Source of the DNA: Caballeronia insecticola | GTDB lineage: Bacteria; Pseudomonadota; Gammaproteobacteria; Burkholderiales; Burkholderiaceae | Assembly: GCF_000402035.1 (NCBI RefSeq) | Contig: NC_021294.1 | Span: 682,001 to 746,000, forward strand | DNA: 64,000 nt | Direction: 5' to 3' | Part shown: piece by piece, positions 29,015-38,516 of the stretch | Numbering within the stretch: position 1 is the first letter of the stretch | How the letters are laid out: each line of letters begins with the position of its first letter | The notes under the pieces: generated by a model | Told to the model about the DNA's origin: nothing | The model's database searches: none | Seen by the model: the letters and a program-made list of their open reading frames with translations, nothing else | Translations under genes and position numbers: made by a program

Positions 29015-29098
29015 CAAAAGTAACGCGCGACGTTACAAACGCGGGTAACAAAGCCCGTAACATCGACGTAACAGCTTTAAGGTATTTATTACTCGTTC

Positions 29099-29138
29099 TG
29101 CCGCGTCTCGGTAAAACCCGAATACGCGGCATTTTTTT
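29099..29138 (+). terminator. Rho-independent terminator after nucleoside permease gene
   Basis: Outer stem TGCCGCGT / ACGCGGCA with inner TCGG / CCGA and a six-base loop, then seven T residues. Confidence 0.85.
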
Positions 29139-29376
29139 GTCCTGAATCTTCAGATGAATAACGCCGAAAATACGTGACGGAAGTGTCAACCGAATCCCGC
29201 AATCGCCCGTTGAGGCTGGCGGCAAGCCATTAATCCGACAAAAAACGCGCTTGTCCGAATCAACGCCGAATACATCAGAAGAATAGTAATCAGCCGGCAA
29301 AACCAGACGTAACAAGCACGTCGAAAAAATTACCGATACAAAGTGTTGTTTGCAACAAAATATTATTGAGATGACC

Positions 29377-29405
29377 TTGCTTTAGTTTCTGGTCGTACTT
29401 AGAAT
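29377..29405 (+). promoter_or_regulatory. Candidate sigma-70 promoter for flhDC
   Basis: TTGCTT, 17-base spacer, TAGAAT (5/6 to the -10 consensus), about 150 bases upstream of flhD. The TTACA-type palindrome at 29422-29436 lies just downstream, where a bound repressor could block transcription. Confidence 0.4.
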
Positions 29406-29551
29406 CCGTCTCACAGTGGTTGTTACAAGATGTAACGCACTGAAACAAAGATTACGCAGTACGTAGCCGGGCAGAACTAGTCCGGTGAGGCACAAAAAAG
29501 ATATCGGCAAAAAGCCGGCGGGAAATCGGGGATTTACTGGAAGTTGCAACC

Positions 29552-29869
29552 ATGAACGGTCGCGAAACGCTGGAATCGATCCGGGAAATCAACTTGTCGT
29601 ACATCATGCTCGCGCAGCGTCTGTTGCGCGAGGACCGGGCCATCGGCATGTTCCGGCTCGGTCTGTCGGCGGAACTCGCCGATCTGCTGTCGGGCTTGAC
29701 GCTCGCTCAGGTCGTGAAGCTCGCGTCGTCGGATAACCTGCTTTGCGCATTCCGCTTCAACGATCACACGATGCTGTCGGCCTTGACGCAACCCGCGAAG
29801 AACGCGGACATCGCGCCGACGCACGCGGCAATCCTGCTGGCTGGCCAGCCGGCCGAACAGTTCGCTTAA
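29552..29869 (+). CDS. flhD: Flagellar transcriptional regulator FlhD
   Basis: A 105-residue all-helical protein matching FlhD (MNGRETLESIREINLSYIML, AQRLLREDRAIGMFRLGLS, LTLAQVVKLASSDNLLCAFR). With FlhC it forms the FlhD4C2 activator at the top of the flagellar cascade, binding class II promoters. The start ATG fits the family. flhC follows 18 bases after the stop. A long repeat-rich leader precedes it. Identification is confident. Confidence 0.93.
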   Translation: MNGRETLESIREINLSYIMLAQRLLREDRAIGMFRLGLSAELADLLSGLTLAQVVKLASSDNLLCAFRFNDHTMLSALTQPAKNADIAPTHAAILLAGQPAEQFA

Positions 29870-29887
29870 GTGAATACGGAGCGAGCC

Positions 29888-30550
29888 ATGCTGAAGAAGA
29901 GCCTCACTGAAGACGCCCAGGAAGTGTTCCGCGCCATCGCGCTGATCGAGCTCGGCGCGCGCATGCAAGTGCTGGAGAGCGAACTCACGCTCTCGCGGGA
30001 CCGCATGATTCGTCTGTATCGCGAAGTGAAGGGTGTATCGCCGCCGAAGGGCATGCTGCCGTTTTCGGCCGACTGGTACATGACGTGGCTCGCCAATATC
30101 CACGCATCGCTTTTCTATAACACCTATACGTTCCTCAAGAACGAAGCCGGCTGTTCGCATCTCGATGCGTTGACCAAGGGGTATCGGTTGTACCTCGAGC
30201 ACTGCAACCATAGCGGTGCCGAGGCGGTACTCGACCTTACGCGGGCCTGGACTCTTGTGCGCTTCTTCGACGCGGGCATGTTGCAGATGACGGCATGCTG
30301 CCGCTGCACCGGGAAGTTCGTCGCACATAAACATGATTTGCAGAACAACGTGGTGTGCGGGGCCTGCCAGCCGCCGTCACGCGCGGGGAAGACCAAGAAA
30401 GCGGCGGCCGCAAGACAGGCCAGTCAAGAAGCCGCGCTGGAGGTGTTGATGTCGAAGAACGAAGTGCCGGAGCACGCGGAGCACACGGTACTCGCTAACG
30501 TAGCGGCGTTACAGCCGCAACGGGCGGGCCTGGTCGCACAGGCTGCTTAG
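29888..30550 (+). CDS. flhC: Flagellar transcriptional activator FlhC
   Basis: A 220-residue protein, longer than the 192-residue E. coli protein by a C-terminal Ala-rich tail. The zinc ligands are all present at Cys137, Cys140, Cys157 and Cys160 (CCRC and CGAC), followed by the DNA-contact segment QPPSRAGK. The ATG at 29888 follows ACGGAGCG; an upstream in-frame GTG at 29870 directly abuts the flhD stop and is less likely. It works with FlhD. No flagellar structural or chemotaxis genes lie next to it; polymerase II follows. Confidence 0.93.
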   Translation: MLKKSLTEDAQEVFRAIALIELGARMQVLESELTLSRDRMIRLYREVKGVSPPKGMLPFSADWYMTWLANIHASLFYNTYTFLKNEAGCSHLDALTKGYRLYLEHCNHSGAEAVLDLTRAWTLVRFFDAGMLQMTACCRCTGKFVAHKHDLQNNVVCGACQPPSRAGKTKKAAAARQASQEAALEVLMSKNEVPEHAEHTVLANVAALQPQRAGLVAQAA

Positions 30551-30635
30551 GCGGTAGCGGCGCCGGCCGTCCTCCGGGGACCGTCCGCAAGACGGTGGAC
30601 GACCGATTTGCCGCTACCGCGTTTTACTTTTTCTC
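30551..30635 (+). ncRNA. Branched structured 3' element downstream of flhC
   Basis: GCGGTAGCGG (30551-30560) pairs perfectly with CCGCTACCGC (30611-30620). Between them are two small hairpins, GTCC/GGAC and CCGTC-CGCAA-GACGG. A T-rich stretch GTTTTACTTTTTCT follows. It may be an elaborate terminator or a structured 3' UTR from which a small RNA could be released. A second, simple terminator follows at 30662. Confidence 0.4.
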
Positions 30636-30661
30636 TTTCCCGAATTCATCTGGTTTCATCC

Positions 30662-30694
30662 GGCCCGGCGCGCAAAGACGCGCCGGGCCTTTTT
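30662..30694 (+). terminator. Rho-independent terminator between flhC and polB
   Basis: Perfect 11-bp stem GGCCCGGCGCG / CGCGCCGGGCC with loop CAAAGA, followed by five T residues. Confidence 0.9.
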
Positions 30695-30718
30695 GTTGGG
30701 CGCAAGTAAAATGCTTCG

Positions 30719-33124
30719 ATGGCACGCGCTCCCGAACATAACGACTTGGTTTCAACCCGGCAGGGTTTCCTGCTGACGCGTCATTGGCGCGATACCGCGG
30801 CCGGCACCGAAGTCGATTTCTGGCTCGCCACCGACGACGGCCCGCAGAAAATCCGCATCGCGCGGCAAACCAGTGTGGCGTTCATTCGCGCGGAGGATCG
30901 CGCGAAGGCGGAAGGAATCGTCGCGGGCGCGCGCGATGCGCAACTGCGCGACCTTCCGCTAAAGGATTTCCGCCAGAAGCCGGTGCTCGGGCTCTATTGC
31001 CCGCACTATCGCCAGTTGCTGGCGCTCGAAAAGAACCTGAAGAACGCGGGCATCAACGTATATGAAGCCGATATCCGTCCGCACGAACGCTATCTGATGG
31101 AGCGTTTCATCACGGCGCCCGTGTCGTTCGAGGGCGTTGCGCGCGACGGTTACATCGCGAGCGAACTCAGGCCGGCACCGGATTACCGGCCGTCGCTGAA
31201 GCTGGTGTCGCTGGATATCGAAACGAGTGCGAAGGGCGAACTCTATTCGATCGCGCTCGAAGGCTGCGGCGCGCGTCAGGTTTATATGCTCGGGCCGCCG
31301 AACGGCGATGTCGATGCCAACGCCAACGCCGCGCAACCCGATTTCGCGCTCGATTACTGCGAGAGCCGCGGGGACATGCTGCGCCGCTTCAACGCATGGA
31401 TGGCGCGGCACGATCCCGATGCGATCATCGGCTGGAACGTCGTGCAATTCGACCTGCGCGTGCTGCAAAAACATGCCGACGACTACGCCGTGCCGCTCGC
31501 GCTCGGCCGCGACGGCAGCGCCGTCGAATGGCGCGAGCACGGCATCAAGCGCAATCATTTCTTCGTGTCGATCGCGGGAAGGCTCGTGATCGACGGCATC
31601 GAGGCGCTGCGCTCCGCGACGTGGAATTTTCCTTCGTTCAGTCTGGAATATGTCGCGCAATCCTTGCTCGGCGAAGGCAAGGCAATCGACAGTCCGTACG
31701 CACGCATGGACGAAATCGAGCGACGGTTTCAGGAGGACAAGCCCGCGCTCGCACGTTACAACCTGAACGACTGCGAACTCGTCACGAAGGTCTTCGAGAA
31801 GACCGAACTGCTGCCGTTTCTGCTGGAACGCGCGACCGTCACGGGCTTGCAGGCCGATCGCAGCGGCGGCTCGGTCGCGGCGTTCACGCATCTGTACATG
31901 CCGCGCATGCATCGACTCGGCTTCGTTGCGCCGAATCTTGGCGACGTGCCCGAGGAAGCGAGCCCCGGCGGCTTCGTCATGGATTCGCGGCCCGGTCTCT
32001 ATGATTCCGTGCTCGTGCTTGACTACAAGAGTCTGTACCCGTCGATCATCCGCACGTTTTTGATCGATCCGGCGGGACTCGCGCAAGGCGTCGCCATGCC
32101 CGACGACGCCGATACCGTGCCCGGCTTTCGCGGCGCACGCTTCTCGCGCGACGGGCATTGTCTGCCCGCGATCGTCGCGCAAGTGTGGGAAGCGCGCGAG
32201 GCGGCGAAACGCCAGCGCAACAAGCCGCTGTCGCAGGCGCTCAAGATCATCATGAACTCGTTCTACGGCGTGCTGGGATCGAGCGGCTGCCGTTTCTTCG
32301 ATCCGCGTCTCGCGTCGTCGATCACCATGCGCGGCCACGAAATCATGCATCGCACGCGCGAACTGATCGAGGCGCGCGGCTACACGGTGATCTACGGCGA
32401 CACGGATTCGACCTTCGTCTGGCTGCGGCGTGCGCGCGACGAGGACGATGCCGCGCGCATCGGCCGGGCGCTCGTCGTGCATGTGAACGACTACTGGCGT
32501 GAGCATTTGCGCGAGACGTTCGGTCTCGAAAGCGCGCTCGAACTGCAATACGAAACGCATTTCAGACGCTTTCTGATGCCGACGATCCGCGGCACGGAAG
32601 AGGGCAGCAAGAAACGCTACGCGGGTCTGACAACACGCGCGGACGGTGGCGACGAAATCATCTACAAGGGTCTGGAGACGGTGCGCACCGACTGGACGCC
32701 GCTCGCGCAACGCTTCCAGCAAGAGCTTTACATGCGCGTCTTCAAGGGCGAGGCTTACGACGAATACGTGCGCGATTACGTCGGCCGCACGCGGCGCGGC
32801 GAGATGGACGAATTTCTCGTCTATCGCAAGCGGTTGCGCCGCACGCTCGGCGAATATCATCGCAACGTGCCGCCGCATGTGCGCGCCGCGCGCATCGCCG
32901 ACGAGCACAACGCGCGGCGGGGCCGTCCGCTGCAATATCAGAACGGCGGCTGGATCAGCTATGTGATGACGACAGCCGGACCCGAGCCGGTCGAAGCGCG
33001 TCAGGCGCCGATCGACTACGAACACTACGTGAGCAAGCAGTTGCAGCCGGTGGCGGACGGCATCCTGCCTTTCTTGCGCGACGACTTCACCGCGCTGATG
33101 TCCGGGCAGCAGGAACTCTTCTAG
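30719..33124 (+). CDS. polB: DNA polymerase II (family B)
   Basis: A 801-residue family B polymerase, close to the 783 residues of E. coli Pol II. The 3'-5' exonuclease has the ExoI motif [18 protein letters not shown] and the ExoII region [20 protein letters not shown]. Polymerase motifs A ([15 protein letters not shown]), B ([16 protein letters not shown]) and C ([12 protein letters not shown]) are intact, so it should be active with proofreading. Pol II restarts stalled forks and acts in damage tolerance, usually under SOS control; no LexA-type box is obvious in the short leader. Its stop overlaps that of the convergent gene in the palindrome CTAG. Confidence 0.95.
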   Translation: MARAPEHNDLVSTRQGFLLTRHWRDTAAGTEVDFWLATDDGPQKIRIARQTSVAFIRAEDRAKAEGIVAGARDAQLRDLPLKDFRQKPVLGLYCPHYRQLLALEKNLKNAGINVYEADIRPHERYLMERFITAPVSFEGVARDGYIASELRPAPDYRPSLKLVSLDIETSAKGELYSIALEGCGARQVYMLGPPNGDVDANANAAQPDFALDYCESRGDMLRRFNAWMARHDPDAIIGWNVVQFDLRVLQKHADDYAVPLALGRDGSAVEWREHGIKRNHFFVSIAGRLVIDGIEALRSATWNFPSFSLEYVAQSLLGEGKAIDSPYARMDEIERRFQEDKPALARYNLNDCELVTKVFEKTELLPFLLERATVTGLQADRSGGSVAAFTHLYMPRMHRLGFVAPNLGDVPEEASPGGFVMDSRPGLYDSVLVLDYKSLYPSIIRTFLIDPAGLAQGVAMPDDADTVPGFRGARFSRDGHCLPAIVAQVWEAREAAKRQRNKPLSQALKIIMNSFYGVLGSSGCRFFDPRLASSITMRGHEIMHRTRELIEARGYTVIYGDTDSTFVWLRRARDEDDAARIGRALVVHVNDYWREHLRETFGLESALELQYETHFRRFLMPTIRGTEEGSKKRYAGLTTRADGGDEIIYKGLETVRTDWTPLAQRFQQELYMRVFKGEAYDEYVRDYVGRTRRGEMDEFLVYRKRLRRTLGEYHRNVPPHVRAARIADEHNARRGRPLQYQNGGWISYVMTTAGPEPVEARQAPIDYEHYVSKQLQPVADGILPFLRDDFTALMSGQQELF

Positions 33125-34122
33125 AAGCGCAGGCCGACGCCCCCTTCGATAATGTCCGCATCGCGGTCATAGCGCGTCACCATGCGGTTCCACGTAACAC
33201 GAGCAAGCCAGCGGCCGGTCAGCCGATAACTCGCCGATACCGACACGAGACCCGAGAAGCGGCCATCGCCCGAACGGTTAGAGGGCAGGTCGTCGTTCTG
33301 CGTGATCGAGAGATACGGACCCGCGCCTACGCCGAGCGTGAGCCTGTCGTTGAAAAACGCGCGCGTGGCCCAGAGCTGTGCGGCGATGCCGTCGCGTCGC
33401 GACTGCACATGGCCTCCTTCGTGCAGATAAGACGCGGTGAAATCGACGTAACGCCACAGCCCGCGCCGGTATTCGATGCTCTCCGCCAGATTCGATTCGG
33501 AATCGAGGCTGTTGAGGATCGTCGTGCCGATCATCACGGTGACTTCGTTGTTCGTGACGTTGGTTGTGCGCGGAATGGCGTAGGCGCGCGGGCCGGGGCC
33601 GTCGGGCGCGTCGAGCTGATAGCCGATGCCGAACAGCAGCGCGGTGGTATCGGGGCCGCCGAACGCCTGCACGCGATTGAGCTTCATCTCCGCGATCCAG
33701 CGATTGTCGAAGTAGTACGCCGCCCGCAACGTGAACATGCCGCCCCAGCCGTGCGTGTTCGAATAGTTGCCGCCGGCCTGCGCCTGACTCGTATCGAAAT
33801 AGCGATACGGACCTGCGCCCGCCGAAAGTTCCAGCCGATTGTTCCAGAGCGGCATGCGCCCCCATAGCTGCACGGCCTGCCCGTCGCGGTGATGGTCCGG
33901 GATGTGGCCTTCGTTCAGCCAGGAGAAGCTCCATGCGGCATAGCGGCCGAGTCCCTCGCGGTAGTTGGCTTCCCAGGAGTAAGTGTTCTGGCTGGCGCTC
34001 TTGAGTGGTCCGGCCAGGAGGGAGAACTCCTGCGCCTGAGCGCCGTGGCTCGCGACCACCAGCGCGACGCACGCGATGACCTGCGCGGTGGTTCGGTCAT
34101 GTCGTTCTTCGGAGTTTTTCAT
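33121..34122 (-). CDS. Duplicated outer-membrane beta-barrel protein
   Basis: A 333-residue exported protein with a signal peptide ending SHGAQAQ and a C-terminal Phe (GGVGLRF), typical of outer-membrane barrels. The mature part is an internal duplication: residues about 32-170 and 193-333 align, for example [19 protein letters not shown] with [19 protein letters not shown], and [12 protein letters not shown] with [12 protein letters not shown]. Alternating hydrophobic strands dominate. Each half resembles small barrels of the PagL/acyloxyacyl hydrolase type, but no catalytic set is clear. It could form two small barrels or one larger one. Confidence 0.75.
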   Translation of the reverse strand: MKNSEERHDRTTAQVIACVALVVASHGAQAQEFSLLAGPLKSASQNTYSWEANYREGLGRYAAWSFSWLNEGHIPDHHRDGQAVQLWGRMPLWNNRLELSAGAGPYRYFDTSQAQAGGNYSNTHGWGGMFTLRAAYYFDNRWIAEMKLNRVQAFGGPDTTALLFGIGYQLDAPDGPGPRAYAIPRTTNVTNNEVTVMIGTTILNSLDSESNLAESIEYRRGLWRYVDFTASYLHEGGHVQSRRDGIAAQLWATRAFFNDRLTLGVGAGPYLSITQNDDLPSNRSGDGRFSGLVSVSASYRLTGRWLARVTWNRMVTRYDRDADIIEGGVGLRF

Positions 34123-34395
34123 TACGCGCGGAGTCGGATTGCGGGAATTTCCGGCATCTTTCGTCGGTGCTCTCCGTCGCAGGATAGCGACTTCAGACGA
34201 AATATGCAGAAATCGCTCTCATTTCAGAAATTTCAACGTTGAAGTCAAACGTTTGCGCTCTTTCCGCCGCCGCCGTCGAAAACGGACAATCGAGCGGCCA
34301 ACGTTCGCAGCCACTCACACGTAGGGTTACGCGCGCGGCGGACCTTCAGTAGATTTGAAAGCATCCCCGAACGTTCAAGCCAAGCGAGGTCAGCG

Positions 34396-34635
34396 ATGGA
34401 CTCCACCCCAGTCGAATATCGAGGCTGCGAGCTCTCCGCCATCGTGCGGCACCTCTCCGGCGAATTCGTGGCGACGCTGCTGATCGAGCGGCCCGGCGGC
34501 GTACGGCGCGCGATTGGCCCGTTCCGCTCGTTTCCGACGGCGCACGCCGCCGAACATTTCGCGATCGAATACGGCAAGGCGGAACTCGACGGACGGCTCG
34601 CCGCACGCGGACCGCGTGTCGCGGTGTCGGGTTGA
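34396..34635 (+). CDS. Conserved small hypothetical protein
   Basis: A 79-residue cytoplasmic protein (MDSTPVEYRGCELSAIVRHL; RRAIGPFRSFPTAHAAEHFA). It reads as a compact alpha/beta domain with no membrane segment. The ATG follows GCGAGGTCAGCG. Composition and codon use fit a real gene. No function is recognised. Stands between two minus-strand genes. Confidence 0.6.
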   Translation: MDSTPVEYRGCELSAIVRHLSGEFVATLLIERPGGVRRAIGPFRSFPTAHAAEHFAIEYGKAELDGRLAARGPRVAVSG

Positions 34636-34662
34636 GCGCGCCGTCGCGGTTGCGGGATGGGC

Positions 34663-36039
34663 TCAGGTGCCGTGAGCGGCCGCTTCGCTCGTCGTCTGGT
34701 CGGGGCGTGCATGGCGCGCGCGATAGGCGGCGAGCACGCACACGCTGATCGCGGCAAGTGCGACCGGCACAGCCACCGCCTCGAAGATGCGCGGCGGCAG
34801 CCAGTGGGCGGCGAGCATCGCGCCGCCGATCATCGAACCGACGATCGACCCTACGCGGCCCATGCCGAGCGTCCACGCGACGCCGGTTGCGCGCGTCGCC
34901 GTGGGGTAGTAACCCGTCGACAGAATATTGGTGCCGGTCATCGTGCCGCCGGTGCCGACGCCCGTTACGAACAGCGCAACGAGCGATAGCCAAGCAAGCG
35001 CCGGATCTCCCGCCAGATGCCCGAACGACGCGAGGCTCGCCGCCGCGAACACGAACGCGACCGCGAGCACGTATTGCGGATTGAACCGGTCCATCAGCAC
35101 GCCGAGCAGGATCGCGCCGAGGCTGTTGCCGGTGAGATAGAGCGCCGTCATCAGCGACGCTTCGCGAAACGGCACGCCGCTCTGCTGAATCAGAATCGGC
35201 AGCCAGTTGCCAAGAAAATAGATGACGAGCAGCGCCATGAATGCCGTGATCCACAGCAACAGCGTGCCGCCGCCGATGCCCGGCCGCAGCAACTGTCCGA
35301 TCGGAAAGCCGCGCGCGGGCGTTTCGCCGAGCGTCAACTGAACGCGCGACAAATCGATCTTCGGCGCGATGCGCGCGAGAATCGCACGCGCTTCGTCCTG
35401 ACGCGCGCCGTGCGCCACCAGATGCCGCACCGATTCCGGCAGCCAGCGCGCCAGCACAAACACCAGAACGAGCGGCAGGATGCCGCCCGCGACGAGCATC
35501 GACGGCCAGCCGAACGTGCCGATCAGATGCGGCGCGGCCAGTCCGCCGAGCGCGCCGCCCGCCGCGATGCCGCAGCCGATCGGCGCGACGAGCGTCGAGC
35601 GCAAGCGCGCCGGACAATATTCCGCGGCGAGCGTGTAGGCGTTAGGCATGGCGCCGCCAAGACCCAGGCCGGTTACGAAGCGCAGGACGATCAGCGTCCC
35701 GATCGAGTTTGCCCATGCAGAGACCAGGCTGAAAAGCGCGAACAGCGCGATGGACACGATCAGCGTCGGCTTGCGGCCGAAGCGGTCGGCCACGGGTCCG
35801 AACACGAACGATCCGACCGTGAGGCCGAAGAGCCCCGCGCCGAACATCGGTGCGAGTTGCGCGGGCGCCGCGCCGAAGTGCGCCTTGAGCGCCGGCGCGA
35901 TATAGCCGACGACGACCGTGTCGTATCCATCGAGCACGAGAATCGCGAAGCACAACACGAAGATTGCGATCTGGAAGCGCGACAGTGGCGCTTCGTCGAT
36001 CACGGTCTGCACGGCAAGCGTGGCGGATCGCTGGGTCAT
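34663..36039 (-). CDS. MFS transporter, aromatic acid:H+ symporter (AAHS) type
   Basis: A 458-residue 12-helix permease. The first helix has the AAHS signature LVLDGYDTVVVGYIAPAL, with the acidic residues needed for aromatic acid transport. The loop 2-3 motif FGPVADRFGRKPTLI and the later GVLMDRFNPQYVLA repeat the MFS GxxxDRxGRR pattern. Relatives (PcaK, BenK) import 4-hydroxybenzoate, protocatechuate or benzoate. The start at 36039 (MTQRSATLAVQ) follows GGAGAC. pobA, 20 kb away, is a plausible functional partner, but the substrate is not proven. Confidence 0.87.
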   Translation of the reverse strand: MTQRSATLAVQTVIDEAPLSRFQIAIFVLCFAILVLDGYDTVVVGYIAPALKAHFGAAPAQLAPMFGAGLFGLTVGSFVFGPVADRFGRKPTLIVSIALFALFSLVSAWANSIGTLIVLRFVTGLGLGGAMPNAYTLAAEYCPARLRSTLVAPIGCGIAAGGALGGLAAPHLIGTFGWPSMLVAGGILPLVLVFVLARWLPESVRHLVAHGARQDEARAILARIAPKIDLSRVQLTLGETPARGFPIGQLLRPGIGGGTLLLWITAFMALLVIYFLGNWLPILIQQSGVPFREASLMTALYLTGNSLGAILLGVLMDRFNPQYVLAVAFVFAAASLASFGHLAGDPALAWLSLVALFVTGVGTGGTMTGTNILSTGYYPTATRATGVAWTLGMGRVGSIVGSMIGGAMLAAHWLPPRIFEAVAVPVALAAISVCVLAAYRARHARPDQTTSEAAAHGT

Positions 36040-36164
36040 GCGTGTCTCCTGCGCCGGCGCGGCGCTTTTTTGAGTGGCCGGCGACGAAAGTATCATCGTG
36101 AACAAAAAACACAATCGGGTGCGGCGCTATAAGATGGCGTCCTTGCCTCATTTCATGGCGCTTT

Positions 36165-36602
36165 ATGTTGCTTATGTTCGGATATCGAACGATTTCGATG
36201 CTTCTGTCTGCCGCCATGCTCACGGCGTGCGCCGCGACGCCTCAACGAAACTGCGCGCGCGGCGAACAGCGTGTTGTGAGCGATCTCGTGTATTTCGGCA
36301 CGGCGAAAGCGTCGGGCGCGGTGACGCAGCAAGAATGGGACGACTTCCTGCGTGTCGAAGTCACGCCGCGATTTGCGCAAGGTTTCACCGTGTGGACCGC
36401 GAACGGGCAATGGCGCGCGGCTGACGGTTCGATTCTGCGCGAGGCGTCGTACGTGCTGAGCGTCATCCACCCGGACGATGACGTCAGCGACACGTCCATC
36501 GATATCATTCGCGCACACTATCGGGCGCGTTTCGCGCAGGAGTCGACGCTGCGCGTGCGACACGCGGCGTGCGCATCATTTCAGGAAAGCGAAGTCGACT
36601 GA
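36165..36602 (+). CDS. DUF3574 lipoprotein
   Basis: A 145-residue exported protein with a lipoprotein signal ending AAMLTAC. The DUF3574 domain follows: DLVYFGTAKASGAVTQQEWD, then TPRFAQGFTVWTANGQWRAA. The function of the family is unknown. It shares bases with the next gene (TGATG overlap at 36602), so the two are translationally coupled and likely in one operon with the DHA2-type exporter. ATG codons at 36165 and 36174 are both possible. Confidence 0.82.
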   Translation: MLLMFGYRTISMLLSAAMLTACAATPQRNCARGEQRVVSDLVYFGTAKASGAVTQQEWDDFLRVEVTPRFAQGFTVWTANGQWRAADGSILREASYVLSVIHPDDDVSDTSIDIIRAHYRARFAQESTLRVRHAACASFQESEVD

Positions 36603-38002
36603 TGACGAACCCGGCACAAGAACAGCACGCGCAACGCGTCAATTACTGGGCCGTGGTGTCGGTCCTGCTCGGCTCTTTTCTGGGCAATCTGGATGCGTCG
36701 ATCGCGAATGTCGCGTTGCCGACCATCGCGCACGATCTGGCGCGCCCGGCCGCGGAGACGATCTGGGTGGTCACCGCGTATCAACTGGCGGTTGCGGTAT
36801 CGGTGCTGCCGTTTGCATCGATCGGGGAAATGGTCGGCTTCAGACGCGTATTTCTCGGCGGCGTCGTGGTGTTCACCGCGGCCTCGCTCGCGTGCGCGGC
36901 CGCGCCGAGTCTGCCGCTGCTCATCGCGGCGCGCGCGCTGCAGGGCATCGGTGGCGCGAGCATGGCGACGGTCGTGCCCGCGCTGCTGCGGCAAGTCTAT
37001 CCGCCGAAGCTCGTCGGGCGCGGCATCGCGTTACTGGGTCTGGCCGTTGCGCTCTCGGCGGCGCTCGGGCCGACTGTCGCGGCGGGCATTCTGTCGGTGG
37101 CGGGCTGGCGCTGGCTCTTCGCCGTCAACGTGCCGCTGGGGATCGCCGGGCTGTGTCTGGCAAGCGCGATGTTGCCGCGCATCGCCCCTGTCGATGCGGC
37201 GAATCGGCGCTTCGATTTCGCGGGCGCGCTGCTGAGCGCCGGTGCGATCGCGCTGTTCATTCTCGGCGTCGGCGGGTTGGGAGCGGGCGAGGGTGCGAGT
37301 GTCGGACAAAGCGCGGCCACGCAGTTTTATCCGCTGCCGCTGATCGAGATTGCGTTGGCCTGCATCGCCGGTTTCGCGCTCATCCGGCAGCAACGCGGCC
37401 AAAGTGCGCCGCTCGTGCCGCTCGATCTGCTGCGCATTCCGATTCTCGCGCTGTCGAGCCTGACGTCGATCTGTTCTTACGTTGCGCAGACACTCGCGTA
37501 TGTCGCGCTGCCGTTCATGCTGCAACATCAGCTCGCGCGCTCGGCGACGACGACCGGTTTGCTCGTCACGCCGTGGCCGCTCGTGATCGTGTTCGTCGCG
37601 CCGCTCGCGGGACGGCTTTCCGATCGTCACGCGCCGGGGCTTATCGGCGGCATGGGACTCGCGATCATGGCGGTCGGACTGTGTCTGCTGATCGGCTTGC
37701 CGGTGTCGCCGTCGAATGCGGATATCGTGTGGCGCGTCGCGATCTGCGGCATCGGCTTCGGCTTTTTTCAGACGCCGAACAACCGGATCATGCTGACGTC
37801 CGCGCCGCACGATCGCAGCGGCGCAGCCGGCGGCCTGATGACGATGGCGCGCATGATCGGCCTCTCGCTCGGCGCGGCGCTCGCGGCCGTTGCGTTCGGG
37901 CTGTACGGGCAGGGCGGCGCGCAGGTCGCGTTAGTGGGCGCGGCGGTGTCGGCCGCGCTGGGCGTGATCGTCGGCGTAGTGCGGCTGGTGCGCACGCGCT
38001 AG
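36602..38002 (+). CDS. MFS transporter, DHA2/14-helix drug exporter type
   Basis: A 466-residue permease with about 14 hydrophobic helices. The DHA2 signature LGNLDASIANVALPTIAHDL is in helix 1, WVVTAYQLAVAVSVLPFASI in helix 2, and motif C-like GLAVALSAALGPTVAAGIL in helix 5. Such transporters export drugs, dyes or metabolites using the proton gradient. The ATG overlaps the stop of the DUF3574 gene. No regulator adjoins it. Confidence 0.87.
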   Translation: MTNPAQEQHAQRVNYWAVVSVLLGSFLGNLDASIANVALPTIAHDLARPAAETIWVVTAYQLAVAVSVLPFASIGEMVGFRRVFLGGVVVFTAASLACAAAPSLPLLIAARALQGIGGASMATVVPALLRQVYPPKLVGRGIALLGLAVALSAALGPTVAAGILSVAGWRWLFAVNVPLGIAGLCLASAMLPRIAPVDAANRRFDFAGALLSAGAIALFILGVGGLGAGEGASVGQSAATQFYPLPLIEIALACIAGFALIRQQRGQSAPLVPLDLLRIPILALSSLTSICSYVAQTLAYVALPFMLQHQLARSATTTGLLVTPWPLVIVFVAPLAGRLSDRHAPGLIGGMGLAIMAVGLCLLIGLPVSPSNADIVWRVAICGIGFGFFQTPNNRIMLTSAPHDRSGAAGGLMTMARMIGLSLGAALAAVAFGLYGQGGAQVALVGAAVSAALGVIVGVVRLVRTR

Positions 38003-38022
38003 ATGCGCCGCGCACCGTCCAG

Positions 38023-38421
38023 TCACACGGTAATCAACCGCATGCGCGGCGCCGGCGCTTCCTGCAACGCGGGTTCCGGCGCGAGTTCCCATGCGAGACC
38101 GCGGGCACGCACGCGGCGCGTCGGTTTGACCTGCTGACGCCTGCGCACGAGCGTACGCACGGCGCGCGCCAGCGCAAGATCGATTGCGCCGCGCCAGTCA
38201 CGCGCGATCGAGGTCGCCACGACCTTGTTGTCGCGACTCAACTGCACCTCGACCTGACAGCGCTTGTCGACGCCGCCGCGCGGGCCGTTGATATCGGACA
38301 GGCTGACCGTTGCCTTCGAAATGAGCCACGCCAGGCGGCGGAACACGAATTCGCTGCGTGCCTTCGCAAGCTCGTGCATCGCAATGGCTTCGGGTTCGCG
38401 GGACTTGAACAGGACTTTCAT
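38023..38421 (-). CDS. HPF/RaiA family ribosome-associated protein
   Basis: A 132-residue protein with a sigma-54 modulation/HPF-like domain over residues 1-95: VLFKSREPEAIAMHELAKAR, SLSDINGPRGGVDKRCQVEV, AIDLALARAVRTLVRRRQQ. Members bind the ribosome decoding region and promote hibernation. The basic RR-rich helix is present; the C-terminal tail is short and Pro/Ala-rich, so it lacks the long dimerising domain. Start at 38421 is chosen because GGAGAC lies just upstream, inside the longer open frame. Confidence 0.8.
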   Translation of the reverse strand: MKVLFKSREPEAIAMHELAKARSEFVFRRLAWLISKATVSLSDINGPRGGVDKRCQVEVQLSRDNKVVATSIARDWRGAIDLALARAVRTLVRRRQQVKPTRRVRARGLAWELAPEPALQEAPAPRMRLITV

Positions 38422-38516
38422 GTACGTCTCCTTGTTGGACATGCGTTCAGACTACGGTCCAGGAGACCTATGAAAAAGCAGAAGCAACGGAACAAAAACT
38501 TCGAAAAAACCGCAGT

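Larger units (their letters stand above)
29015..29551 (+). promoter_or_regulatory. Long regulatory leader of flhDC with GTAAC repeats
   Basis: This 537-base gap before flhD has no gene and is clearly more AT-rich than its surroundings. It holds a perfect inverted repeat GTAACG-N5-CGTTAC (29020-29036), further GTAAC copies at 29045, 29057, 29068 and 29309, and a palindrome GTTACA-AGA-TGTAAC (29422-29436). A terminator ends the upstream permease unit at 29099-29138. Such a long repeat-bearing leader fits a heavily regulated master operon. Confidence 0.6.

Noticed and set aside
30959..33025. 688-codon open frame antisense to polB
   Set aside because: It lies wholly opposite a gene with intact polymerase and exonuclease motifs; composition is Arg/His/Asp-rich as expected for a GC-rich shadow frame.
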